In this document: positions 22,974-33,788 of the stretch, piece after piece
How positions within the stretch are numbered: position 1 is the first letter of the stretch
How the letters are laid out: every line of letters starts with the position of its first letter
NCBI RefSeq assembly: GCF_030272615.1
Contig: NC_081410.1
Coordinates: 144,198,349-144,260,348, forward strand
DNA from: Cryptomeria japonica
Taxonomy: Eukaryota; Streptophyta; Pinopsida; Cupressales; Cupressaceae
Direction: 5' to 3'
Length of the DNA: 62,000 nt
Program-made: the position numbers and the translations under genes
Notes under the pieces: model-generated
Seen by the model: the letters and a program-made list of their open reading frames with translations, nothing else
Told to the model about the DNA's origin: nothing
Databases searched by the model: none

Positions 22974-24902
22974 CTATGATGAACTCCCTCCCTCGGAGCC
23001 ACCTGGCCTCAACGGAATCTAAGCCCTTGAAGGACCTGCCTCAGGATCATCCCTCTTGTCCCCTCTATCTGGTGATGGTGGAGGACCCATAACTCCACCA
23101 CTAGATGCCTATCTCCTCTGACTCCCTCCCTTAGCTATCGCTATCCACGATGGTCTATGGAAGCTCCTCGCCTGCTGATCTACTGGCACTGCACCATAAT
23201 AGAGATCCTGCCAGTAGGCAATCTCCTCCCCGGCCCACAAAACATAGGCATATCTGGCCCCTGTGTCCTCTGTTGCCTATCTCCTAGCCCTTAGTGTTGT
23301 CTCAGCCTCTGTATAGCACTGAATGGCCTGGTCTCACTCCCGCTCAGTATCTCTAAACCGCCTCCTGAGCCTATCCCTCTCCCTCTCTAGGTCTTGGATC
23401 TCATCTGCCTATCCCTGGCAGATCTCCCTCAGCTCCTTCAGCTCATCCTCCTCTACCTTAGCCCCCTATAGCTCTTCCTGTGGCTCCCCCTATACGAGTG
23501 CCTGCCCCTATGCTTGTACCTATGCTGGTGCCTATACTGGTACCTGTCCCTATATCTATCCCGGTACCTACACCTATCTGGGACCCTGTGTTGTTGGCAC
23601 CTATAGTGGTAATCCACCATGACCCCTCACCACTTGAGCCTATTTGTCCTCTCCACCCTCCATGATGCAACCCTCCTCTCTCCAACTGCTACCCTCCTCC
23701 TCTATCATCCTCTGCTCCCATCGGCTCCATCATCATCATCATCCCCACCACCATCTCCCTCTAATAGCTCTCCTAGATCTGTCAGGCATGGGAATGGATG
23801 CTCGGCCCAGTATGTTGTGTACTTGACATCCATGTTGGCATCCTTGATCTTTGGCCACATGTCCCAAGGTAAGGGCATCATCTCTACAAGTTGTGTAACA
23901 GCCTGATCATATGATAATAGGGGCCCAAACTGCGCCTGATCTCTGACAGTCTATGCATACATGCCTGAGCCCCGTGGCATCTGTTGAATCCTGCCAAACT
24001 GCCTGCCCACCCTATCCACTAGCTACCTCTCCAACACATAGGGCATCCACCCAATCAGGTACCTACTCCAGAAGGTGTAGGGAAGCTCTACTACATCATC
24101 CTCCCACTGCTCACATCCCAGGTATGGTCTCCATATAACCACATCAATATCATCTATCACCCGCTGCCAGTGCTCTAACCTGCCAATCTGTGGTTGTGAG
24201 GTGATCATGTCGTACAAGTGAACAAAATGGTGCCCATGACCTCTGCCTCTGAAATGTATCGGTCTCATCACTGGCAGATGCTCATAAGCCCACACCTGCA
24301 ACAATGTCACCTCGCAGCCCAACCCCACTGACCTGTGGTATACAAACTGATGCAGCTCATAATAAAGGTGTGCTAGCACACACGGTCCCTAGGCATATCT
24401 GGTGTGCTGTGTCACCAGTGTCTCTAATGCACCTCCGCAGCCTATAGCCAACCCTCATGTCACTCTATCAGGACACAGGAACCCACTGATCGCTACTCCT
24501 ATCACTGCTGGCAGTGCCAATCCTGTAGCAGTCATAGTGTCCCAAGCCACATGCCCTGCCCTCATCTCCGGTCCTGGATCCTGGAACACTCATCTTAGGG
24601 CCTCCCTGTCTCCATATCGATCATAGGGAATCAGCTCCCCATCGATCGGTATCCTCAAGATCCTATATACATCCTCTAGGGTGACTGTCATCTCACCCAT
24701 CGGCAAATGGAAAGTACAAGTCTCGGAGTGCCATCTCTCTGCCAGTGCAGTCAGCAGTCCCATGTTCATCTGAAACTTAGGCACATACAACACGTCTCAA
24801 TCCCATAGTCTCGATTGTAGCTCGGTCCTCAAATGTCAGCTCAGGTCACAATCTCTGAGTCGACGGGAATCTCTCCCGTGACTCCAACATAGGCAAATAC
24901 TC
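22974..24902 (-). pseudogene. Antisense plant mobile domain (PMD, MAIN-like) gene inside T1
   Basis: Minus-strand gene remnant of about 640 codons. N-terminal part (24793-24590): LLTALAERWHSETCTFHLPM, then GEMTVTLEDVYRILRIPIDG, the signature of the plant mobile domain (aminotransferase-like family). Next come LLQVWAYEHLPVMRP (about 24300), a WRPYLG motif and VGRQFGRIQQMP (about 24000), all typical PMD landmarks. Then follow an acidic run, a Gly/Thr/Ile repeat (IGTGTSIGTSIGTSIGAGT), a coiled coil (DELKELREICQG, ERERDRLRRRFRD) and a Ser/Gly tail ending at a TAG at 22974-22976. About a dozen stops, mostly CAG-to-TAG or TGG-to-TGA type, and a frame shift near 24790 interrupt it. A possible splice acceptor (CTGCAG/GAG) lies at 24903-24908. 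PMD proteins are known in host silencing factors and in transposons; the role here is unknown. Confidence 0.85.
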
Positions 24903-24947
24903 CTGCAGTCAAGCAAATCAATCATGTCAATCATAATGGCATTCACT

Positions 24948-25460
24948 GTTTATCACAAAATGCTACTTTTTATCTAAATGCATATGGCATTCTATCCTAG
25001 TGACACTCACTGTTCATCACAAAGTGTTGCTATCTATCCTCGTGACACTCACTGTTCATCACAATGTGTTGCTATCTATCCTCGTGACACTCGCTATTCA
25101 TCACAAAGTGTTGCTTCTATCCTAGTGGTACTCCCTGTTCATCACAAAGTACTATGTGTTTTGTACTCTCTGTTCATCACAAAGTGCTTCTCACACTTGC
25201 ACTCACTATTCATCACAAAGTGCTCCTCACATTTGCACTCACTGTTCATCACAAAGTGCTCCTCATATTTGCACTCACTGTTCATCACAAAGTGTTGTTC
25301 ATATTTTAGTACTCCCTGTTCATCACAAAGTACTCTATCTTGGTACTCACTGTTCATCACAAAGTGCCTTGATCTATTCTAGTCTTCCCTAGAGGACCTG
25401 CTTGAGTGTATCCTCTCAGCAGCTTATCCAATCGATAGCGTATGTTCATCACAAAACTGC
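24948..25460 (-). repeat. Minisatellite of TTCATCACAAAGTG units
   Basis: About 12 copies of a 35-43-bp unit with the core CACTGTTCATCACAAAGTG, starting near 24948, 25010, 25053, 25092, 25134, 25170, 25205, 25240, 25277, 25316, 25350 and 25444. It sits just upstream of the antisense PMD gene. Units and spacers both vary, and there are no unique spacers of CRISPR type. Confidence 0.85.
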
Positions 25461-25484
25461 CGATTTGACCTAGAAGACACAAAT

Positions 25485-25755
25485 TTGTATTTTTTGGACA
25501 TAAACGCGCTTTCCTGACATAAACATGCTTGAAGACTGCATAAACGCACCTGTTTTACACAGATGTGCCTATGCTCTGTACAGACATGCCTAGGTGACAT
25601 AGACGTGCCTTCTTAGCATAGACGTGCCTCCACATCATAGACACGATTGCATTCATCACAGATGCATTTTCTGACACAGACGCGCCTGGCACAAACACAG
25701 ACGCACCTCGCGAGCATAGACGCGCCTGGCACCAACACAGACACGCCTGGACATT
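25485..25755 (-). repeat. GCGTCTGTG-type repeat cluster, opposite to the leader cluster
   Basis: Plus-strand words such as CACAGACGCGCCT, CATAGACGTGCCT and CACAGACACGCCT recur every 19-25 bp, about ten times. Read on the minus strand these are AGGCGCGTCTGTG, the motif of the T1 leader at 11.5-11.8 kb. It lies upstream of the antisense PMD gene and runs in its sense. Confidence 0.75.
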
Positions 25756-26229
25756 TTTTGACATTTTTTTTGGACCCTATTCTAAGCGCATTTATTGCCC
25801 TATCTACCATGCATTAATGACAACAATAAATGCATCAAAGTATGAGGTGGTTTTGTGGTACTCACCGGCTCTCCTGCCTCTGCTGGCCTCTGGAATCAAT
25901 GAACGCAGTCAAATCTGTGAACAAAAGCCATCGCTGCTGACTGCTACTGCTCTATTTTTTCTCTACACTCTGCTCTCGTGGATATGTAGATGACAATGAG
26001 GATGTATTTTCCCCGTGGTCTATCTTATAGACTACCCTAGCCCTAGCCCTCGTTTCCCGAGTCGGTCTTCTTTATCCCATGACTTTGTCACTTTATCCGG
26101 TCAGTCCATTCTTGCCTCTCTTTCTTATCAAGAGATTGTCTGCAATCTTTTTAGACATTTTCATCCAATCTCTCGAGGGGGCATATCATTCCCATCTTTG
26201 GGCAACTCTGTATTAGTTCATCTTATCTT
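25756..26229 (+). other. T1 non-coding end region before the polypurine tract
   Basis: No gene. A stretch around 26175-26200 (TCTCGAGGGGGCATATCATT) resembles T2 at about 39793-39815, so this end of the element is conserved between T1 and T2. Confidence 0.55.
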
Positions 26230-26275
26230 CTTTGAAACAACGCGACAAGCCGCATTGTCTCAAAGAGGGGCAAAA
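26230..26275 (+). promoter_or_regulatory. T1 polypurine tract with an overlapping hairpin
   Basis: The purine tract AAAGAGGGGCAAAA ends directly at the 3' LTR. A stem pairs CTTTGAAACAA (26230-26240) with TTGTCTCAAAG (26255-26265), 10 of 11 pairs, so its 3' arm runs into the tract. T2 keeps the same arrangement with a different stem sequence. Confidence 0.8.
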
Positions 26276-27045
26276 TGTAGACACCCAAAATTGTCCAATC
26301 TAATTAAATAAATATTTTATTTATTTAATTATCTAAGCTTAATTCTTCTATTAATTAAATAAATCTTTATTTATTTAATTAATTCATTTATCCTCTTCTA
26401 GCCTTATTTCTCATTTAAATAAATACATTTATTTATTTAAATTATCCTTTTCCTAATTAAATAAATATTTTATTTATTTAATTGATCCCTATTCTTCTAT
26501 TAATTAAATAAATCTTTATTTATTTAATTAATTCATTAACCTTTTCTACTCATGACACATGTCATTCATCTCTTAATTCATACACTACCTACCCCTCTCA
26601 TTATTTTATTATTTCTTTTACCTACCCTCTAATCATAGCTGACCTCCTTTTACACCTCTCAATCTTATCCCTCCATTTCATATTGTGTCTTCTATATAAG
26701 GAGATGCTTCCTTCATTATCAAACCCTAACTAATCATTCATCTTGAGGACTTGACTACACTACGATCCTACTTGCAACCACATTCCATTCTTTGTTGAGC
26801 TCTTGTGCACATAAAATCTTAGAGCAAATATATCAAGCAAGATCAATGGAGATAGGAAGAATGGAGATCCAAACCCTATTGAACATGTGATGGTATAATC
26901 TTTGTGATTTCATTTGATTTGCATTGTCTTAGGTAATCTTCATATGTTATGGTGGATCTTTGTTGTTGTTAGGCTAGGGTTTTGTGGTTGAATTCATTTA
27001 GCCTTTCAATATTGTTATTATTGTTATCCATTTCCTCCATATACA
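26276..27045 (+). repeat. T1 3' LTR (770 bp)
   Basis: Starts TGTAGACACC and ends CCATATACA, followed by the target duplication CTAAT (27046-27050). It carries the hairpin array and a TATA box (26693-26700). It has a 15-bp partial duplication near 26851 (ATGGAGATAGGAAG-type) absent from the 5' copy, so that change came after insertion. Confidence 0.95.
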
Positions 27046-27290
27046 CTAATAATTACTCTTGTCCTCAATATCAAAAGAATATATCTACACACATTGATGA
27101 TCAAGAAAGATTAGCAACTAGAATCTTTTAGAAATTGAAGTATGACAAGAATGTGGTTTTTCCTTTTGTGAAGTTTAGCAATAAGCATAAAGAAGGTAGT
27201 GGAAATTTCCTTTTTCATCATGATGGTTATCATTCTCTTGGAAAGTGTAAAGCATTTAAGGAATTTGTTTAAGAACAATATAATTGTGCT
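27046..27290 (+). pseudogene. Element O gag-like remnant, second part
   Basis: Continues the frame interrupted by T1: after the second CTAAT the codons read on in phase with 10621-10635. Visible: ERLATRIF, then VVFPFVKFSNKH, then a knuckle-like HHDGYHSLGKCKAFKEFV. Stops near 27130 and 27268. Confidence 0.55.
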
Positions 27291-28701
27291 CATATATGTC
27301 TTTCAATAGACCTTGCTCTCTTTCTTGGTGAAAAGGTAGTTCCTTAGCACTCCTTTCACCCTCATGTTGCTCTTCACCCTATGACACGAGTAGTTAAATT
27401 AATTGGGGGCTCTTTATCATTAGCGGTGGTGCTTTTTCAATTTCAAATATCTTGGGGTAGCAACATAATTCCTCTCTATTCTATCTCTTATCTTATAATT
27501 TTCACCATTGCTTTTATGGATTGCATTATTCATAACTTGATGTCCTTTCTTAAATAGAGTTATCCTTCATGTGAATGCATGTGTGTTCCTTGAATAGGAC
27601 TTATTTTTTGTTTGAAATAGCACATCTCTTATGGATAACGTCTCCTAAGTAAATGTGTGATTCTTACCCCTAATCTATCTTTGTCTTCTTGCTTGGGGAG
27701 GAAAGGCTAGCATTTTCCCTTTTCTCTCTTTCTATCTAAAGTGTCACTATCCCCTTTAGGGATTGAATTTTTCATTTATAAATGAGTAATCTATTCTTAG
27801 GGGAATCAGTGATCTTTCTTTCTCTCTTTCTCTCTTTATTTTTAAAGATTACTTCTTCTTTAGAGTTGCATTTTACATATCTCAATGTCTTTTCTTGCAT
27901 TATCCATGTAAGTACATTGTGCATTTGCTTGTGGTCAATCTATCTTTAGAAGTTGTGTAACTATTCTCATTGTCCTTACACTTGGGGGGGCAATTATTTT
28001 CTCTCTCTATCTCTCTTACCTTCTCTAAGGATCTACCTTTCCTTTGGTAGTAGTGTTTTCTTATGATTTGGTGTCATTTCCTTGTGCAAAGTTGTTGTTT
28101 ACTCAAGGATTCTCTCTTATGCAAGAGGTGTAGGTCCTTGGCTACAACCTCTTTTTCACTTGGTGATGTACACGTATCATAAGTTTACCCCCTCACATTG
28201 GTTCAAAAGTGTGTCATCCTTACTCAAGAATCTCTTCCACCTAGAAATAGGGGAAAGGTATGAATTCTTGTTCCCCTTCCTTTATTTTGGTGGAAGATGT
28301 TATATTTTCTCAAGAAACTCCTCTTGGAGGTAGATGTCTTTTGAGGAAAGATCTCTTCTTATCCAAGGATCTCCTTTACACTTGTTGCAAGATATCTCTT
28401 TTTCAGCTATCTTACCTTTACCTAAAGAATATTCCCTCTTTAGCTTGGATTTATGATATTGCTGCCTAAAGGATATCTCCTTGGTGTTGAAGGTTAGGTA
28501 TCCTTGTTTCTAGCTTCCTCAAGACATCAACATAGGGATATGTTGACATCTTAAGGGAGGGGGGGCACCCATATCACTCCCTTTGTACCATATTGTACTA
28601 TATTTTTGCATGTCTTAAATGAGGTGTTCATTCTCGAAACCAAAGGAAACAAACTCTTACACGAGATGCTTCACACCTAAAACTAGACACAACATTTGAT
28701 A
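27291..28701 (+). other. Element O non-coding tail, first piece
   Basis: CT-rich, with recurring CTTGGGG(G) and TCTCTTTCTCTC words; no protease or RT motif in any frame. It ends at the C1 target site TGATA (28697-28701). A ~40-bp stretch near 28650 (AAACAAACTCTTACACGAGA) recurs at about 44521 and 52308, the other pieces of the tail. Confidence 0.5.
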
Positions 28702-30054
28702 TGTTGGCAATAATGTAGCAAACTGAGAGGGGGGTGAATCGGTTTGCACAAAAACTTACTACAACTTAAACCACAAATTAGATCTGATAATTAACAGTTA
28801 AAGCATGAAACAAAACTACATCAATATCACACATAGCACCAAGACTTTTGACATGGAAAACCTAGTTAAGGGAAAAAACATGGTGGTAACCTACCCATGA
28901 TTAGATAATACCCTGTTAGGAGTAAATGAAATATTACAATGGGGAATACACATGCATTCAGGAACACTTCTTAGAGCTCACTGCTCAAACAAAAAACCCA
29001 TAAGGTTACAACCTTTAGGGAAGGCTTATTGCCTTACAGGAAGTCTCACTAACTTACAAAAGCATTTGGACAACAATCCAGATAACATGAACTATTAAAA
29101 TAGCATCTCCATATGCCTAGGTAGAGTTCTAGTTAATCTCACTATCAAATCTTCTCTGCAACACACTTCCTCACACACTTCATTCAACTTTCCCTACTAC
29201 TAAATGATTGATACAATATTAGCACATAGCATCATATCTCTCAATGATCATTGCATTCATTTATACAAGTCATCAACCCATGAAATGCAGGTCAGCTAAA
29301 CCCTCAACATAAATAACAAAATAATAACCTCACATACTACAATAATTCATGCAAAGAAAAACAATGTTAGCTAAGACATAGTCTAGACCTAAACCAATAC
29401 CAAAAACATGTAACACCTCCAGTAATTATGCATCAATCATTTGCAAAACTCTACAACATAAAGATGTTGCATAACACAAAGAACATCACCGAACAAAAAA
29501 AATATTCAATCACGGGCACAATAATCAATGCAGGCCACCAATACGCATAAAACGTGATCTATAATCATTCACAAGAAATGTGATTTACACCACAATAAAT
29601 GCAACAACTTGGATTACCAGATTCATCATCATCTCTCTACCAAAGATTAAGAACACCAACATAACTTACTGTCAACCTAAAAGATTTGCTTGTGGATTTC
29701 CAAATCATGAACCAATCGAACTGAGGACACGCATCAATATCTTGGATAGTTCCCACACATTCATAACTAAATATATTACAATTTTGAAGCAATACGGAGC
29801 ACAAACTAGAATATCAAATAACACAAACAACTGAATAACATCCTCAATACCAGATCTCATAACTTGATCACATCAACATGCGGACCTTTGCAAATGGGAA
29901 TGAACCATCTACAAACAACATAATGAAAACCCTAATCTGCATTAGCTCATCTACAACATTGAGGCTAAACCAACTCATTCAATCAAACTACAACACTAGA
30001 ATACACAAAAGAATATGTTGACATCAATGACAACACATCAACCAATGTCCAACA
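28702..30054 (-). repeat. C1 3' LTR (1,353 bp)
   Basis: Minus strand starts TGTTGGACATTGG at 30054 and ends TTGCCAACA at 28702. It contains the motif CCATG-TTTTTTCCC region shared by several copia LTRs here (28846-28892). It is visibly diverged from its partner at 43185. Confidence 0.92.
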
Positions 30055-30068
30055 ATCTCCCCCTTTGG
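30055..30068 (-). promoter_or_regulatory. C1 polypurine tract
   Basis: Minus strand reads AAAGGGGGAGAT directly before the LTR start TGTTGGAC. Confidence 0.85.
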
Positions 30069-30431
30069 CATTGATGGCAACATATGAATGTGAAAAATAA
30101 TCAATGCAAAGAAAGAGATTATCTCACAACAATCTCCCTCAAAATCACAAGGATCAGTTTCCCCTTAGACAAACAACTCAAATCACAAATCTCAAAATGC
30201 TCTGCTCTCCCACGGAGTTTTTCATATGCTTCTCTTCCCCTTTGACATTAATGACAAAGGCTTGGCAATCAGGATTCTCTCCCCACAAATATATACATCT
30301 GAACCAACACTGACTACTCCCCCTGAGTAGCAGCCTCACTCATCAATCTGGATCATAAAATATCTCTGTGAAGTACATTGGACTGATGCAAATCCATGCA
30401 TCTTAGTTCTCTTCAGGAGGGTAAATCGCCC

Positions 30432-31180
30432 CTAAATTTCCTCTGAGATACTCAAAAAAGTATCTTTAGGAAAAGGCATTGTAAAGATATCTGCAATATG
30501 TTCCTTTGTAGATACATACTCCAATCTGACTTCTTTTGCATTCACCTTCTCTCTCAAGAAATGAAACTTGATTGATATATGTTTTTTCTTAGAATGCAAC
30601 ATCGGATTCTTTGAAATATTTATACAAATTGAATTATCACAATATATAGCAATAGGCTCATCATAAATAACTCCTATATGTCCTTCAATGTTTGCTTCAT
30701 CCAAATTACCTAAGTACAATTTCTAGTAGAAATAATGTATTCAGCCTCTATAGTAGATAAGGAAATAGCATTTTGCTTCTTACTTGCCCAAGAGACCAAC
30801 TTCTTACCCAAAAAGAAGGCACCACTTGTAGTATGCTTCTAGTCATCAACATCACTTGCCCAATCAACATTTGTAAAAGCACTCAAGGTAAAGTCATCAT
30901 TCTTAGGATGCCACAAACCAAAATCAATTGTCCCTTTCAAATATCTAAATATCCTTTTTAAAGCAATAACATGAGATTCCTTAGGATCAGCTTAAAATCT
31001 AGCAACATGACACACAACATTCCTTATATCAGGTCTATTCTAAGTCAAATACAACAATCCACCAATCATAGGTCTATATTTGGTTTAATTAGCTTTCGAA
31101 GAATCATCATCCTTTTTCATCTTGCATCCAGTCACCATAGGGGTACCAACTGGTTTAGAGTCCTCAAAACAAAATTTCTT
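30432..31180 (-). pseudogene. C1 RNase H
   Basis: Minus frame with stops. Order: PVGTPMVTGCKMKKDD, YRPMIGGLLYLT, RPDIRNVVCHVARF, LKRIFRYLKGTIDFGL, then the RNase H: TNVDWASDVDD (first Asp), STIEAEYI (Glu), IAIYCDNSICINISKNPM (second Asp) and HISIKFHFLREKV, ending in EHIADIFTMPFPKD. This is the usual end of a copia polyprotein. Several stops fit CAA/CAG-to-TAA/TAG and TGG-to-TAG changes. Confidence 0.9.
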
Positions 31181-31960
31181 TAACAATTCCTTCACATACT
31201 TGGACTAAGACATGAAAATACCTTTATCCAACTGAGTAATTTGCAATCCTAGAAAGACTTTCATCTCACCAATCATAGACATCTCAAACTCATTCTGCAT
31301 CTCTTCAGCAAATTTCTTACATAGGCAATCATTTCCTCCAAACATAATCTCGTCAACAAAAACTTCAATAATCAAAATTTTATTCTAATCAATCTTGAAA
31401 GAAAAATCATTGTTAGCAGTACCTTTATTGAATCCAAGCTTCATCAACTATTTATCCAATCTGGCATACCAGGCTCTAGGGGCTTACTTCAATCCTTACA
31501 ATACTTTCTTCAACTAGCAAACCATGTCCTTTTCATTTCTCGTTTGAAATCCATCCAATTGCTCAATGTAGACTTCCTCTTCCAACTCATCATTAAGAAA
31601 GGCTGATTTGATAACCATCTGATAAACCTTGAAATCTTTGTGAGTGGCATAGGCAAGAAATAATCTAACAACTTTAATTCTAGCTACCAAAGCAAAAGTC
31701 TCCTCATAATCAATTCCCTCCATCTATGAATAACCCTTGCAAACAAGTCTCACTTTGTTTCAAACAACTTCACCCTATTTATTCAACTTATTGCAGAATA
31801 CCCATTTAGTTCCAATTATATTTTTATCCTTCGGTCTAGGAACAAGAATCCATGTATCATTTTTCTCAACTTGATTCAATTCTTCTTCCATAACTTTAAT
31901 CCAATTTTCATCTTTACATGCTTCATCAATATTTTTAGGCTCAATCTTAGAAATCAAAAA
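31181..31960 (-). pseudogene. C1 reverse transcriptase
   Basis: Minus frame: EELNQVEKNDTWILVPRP, NIIGTKWVF, MEGIDYEETFALVARIKVVR, VYQMVIKSAFLNDELEEEVY (catalytic Asp position reads VIKSAFLN, where copia has D-V-K-S-A-F-L, so it is changed), LDGFQTRNE, APRAWYARLDK. Then FVDEIMFGG at about 31337-31363, in place of the usual Y-V-D-D-I active site. The damaged active site and about eight stops show that the enzyme is dead. Confidence 0.92.
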
Positions 31961-32418
31961 ATTTCTTCAGCAAGTATTCTCCTAGTCATCACACCTTTAT
32001 TCTTGTCACCAATAATCTGATTGTCTAAATGATTTATCCTCATGTACCTAGGAGTTTTAGGATTTTCTTGAAATTCAGGTTCTTGATTTTTTTCTTCTGG
32101 ACACACATTTGCACTCTTCTCTTCATTCTCTGACTTTTTCGGATCAATCTGAACTTGACTTAGGGTTTGCAATAGTTTTCCTTTATCTAAATTGGCATCC
32201 TGATCATCAAAATCATATCTGCAAGATCTAATCTATCTTATATTACCTTCATCAACCTTCACATTATCACTTTCAACAAACTTCCTCAATCTTTTAGTAT
32301 AACATTGGTAGGCCTTACTTCTAGTAGAATAATGAAGAAAAATTCCTTCATTGCATCTAGCATCAAACTTTCCAAGATCTTTATCTCTTTTGATATAGCA
32401 TTTACTTCCAAAAATTCT
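31954..32418 (-). pseudogene. C1 integrase C-terminal part and integrase-RT linker
   Basis: Minus frame: RIFGSKCYIKRDKD, DARCNEGIFLHYSTRSKAY and LRKFVESDNVKVDEGNIR are the usual end of the copia integrase. A charged linker follows (KSENEEKSANVCPEEK), then IIGDKNKGVMTRR. It was split from the integrase core (41012-41507) by the MITE and T2. The two halves rejoin at the duplicated AAAATATCTA. Confidence 0.85.
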
Positions 32419-32720
32419 AAAATATCTAGGGGGGCTTCACTTAGTGAGTCTGGGTTATAGCACGTGCATTCATGGAATACTAAAGAATCCCCCTATTTTC
32501 AAAAAATATTGCCCTAAACTCATTTTTTGTCACCCCCTCCCAATACATAGCCTAAATTAAAAGCCCCCCTATTTTCCCAAATATTGTATTTTTTCATAGC
32601 CGGAATTAAAAACCCCCTTATTTTCATCAATAGGCAATATATTGCACCCTCATTTTTGGGAAATTAAACCCCCCCAATATGAATTTACATGATATAATAT
32701 TGCCTAGTCAGTGAAGCCCC

Positions 32721-33765
32721 TGTAGACACCTAAAATTAATTAAATTAATGTTTAATTAATTTAAGCATGTCATCATAGTTAACCAATTTAATTGTGTTAA
32801 ATCCCTTCTTCTTAATATTAATTAAATCAAATTTTAATCAATATTGTCACTATAGTCCAATAATTAATTTATCAAATAAATAAATTATTTATGTATTCTT
32901 CTAAGGTCAGCCAAATCATTAAGTCTTCTAAATTCCTCTTAGTTAATTAATTTTAATTAATTAACTTAAGTCATATGATTCCTACAAATCACTTTTTCCT
33001 AATCCCCACTTAGCTTAATTGATTCTTCCTTAATCATACTTATCATTATTCTCCTATTTTATATTCCTCCGCTCATGTCACATCACCTTTGATTCTTTCA
33101 AGGAAATTCAAATTCTTTGAATCTCCCCATGCATCCTCTTCTAAAGGAATTTTTAATTCCTTTATCCATTTAATCCCCCCACACATCCTTTATTTTGGAA
33201 TTTTTAATTCCTCTCTCCTTTCCCCAAGGAATTTTTTTTTTTTTTTATTCTCTCAATAAACCTTGATCCATGTCTTCCATCCCAAATCAATCTCAACCCT
33301 TCATACTAAAATCAATCTTGGCCCTCCATTGGCCTCCTCCAATCTATAAATTGGAGTCTCATTTCCTCACAAATCACTACATGGAATCTTCTTCTAATCT
33401 TATTCTGCCCCTTTCTTCCTCTATCTTCTTCTTTCATATCCACATAATGTCCTCATAATATCCAAATAATCCCTCATCCAAGACAAATCCTTTTTCATCC
33501 AAATCTATCCATTCCTCATCCATCATAATCCAAATCCAATCCTAATCCACTAATCTTGTTGTGTATTTGGAGGGCATTCCACATCCATCAAGAAGAGCAC
33601 ATCCAAACAAGTGGAGCGCAAGGGTGCCTCTACTTCATCAAGCTCAATCGGAGGATCAAGAGAGAACCATCTCTTGCAAGGTATAAGTTTGTTAGTTCAT
33701 GCTCTTCTATGCTTATTTGGGTTTAAACCAACCATCAAACTTTGCATTGGTTTTTCCTTGGTTCA
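32721..33765 (+). repeat. T2 5' LTR (1,045 bp)
   Basis: Starts TGTAGACACC and ends CCTTGGTTCA. Front part has AT-rich palindromes (TTAATTAATTTTAATTAATT near 32943). It differs from the 3' LTR by several percent, clearly more than the T1 pair. Confidence 0.92.
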
Positions 33766-33768
33766 TTT

Positions 33769-33788
33769 TGGCACACTCGATGGGACCC
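33769..33788 (+). promoter_or_regulatory. Primer-binding-site region of T2
   Basis: TGGCACACTCGATGGGACCC begins three bases after the LTR, matching the T1 site at about two thirds of positions. Confidence 0.65.

Larger units (their letters stand above)
10636..27045 (+). mobile_element. T1: full-length Tat-type Ty3/gypsy retrotransposon carrying an antisense PMD gene
   Basis: A 16,410-bp element with LTRs of 755 and 770 bp, TG...CA ends, a perfect target duplication CTAAT (10631-10635 and 27046-27050), a primer-site region, a purine tract and a complete ordered set of domains: gag, protease, G-patch-like segment, RT, RNase H, second RNase H, integrase. The second RNase H before integrase is the mark of the Tat lineage. 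About 5 kb lie between integrase and the 3' LTR and contain a gene on the opposite strand. The coding frame holds 17 stops and two frame shifts, so this copy makes no full polyprotein. Confidence 0.95.

Noticed and set aside
23323-24138. Plus-strand open frames of 61-99 codons opposite the PMD gene
   Set aside because: They are shadows of the minus-strand gene, whose frame carries recognisable domain motifs.
24948-25460. Regular short repeats that recall a CRISPR array
   Set aside because: Spacers are related to one another, unit length drifts, and the context is a plant retrotransposon. This is a minisatellite.
25555-25810. Cys/Ala/Val-rich minus-strand frames (65-69 codons)
   Set aside because: They arise from translating the GCGTCTGTG repeat array.
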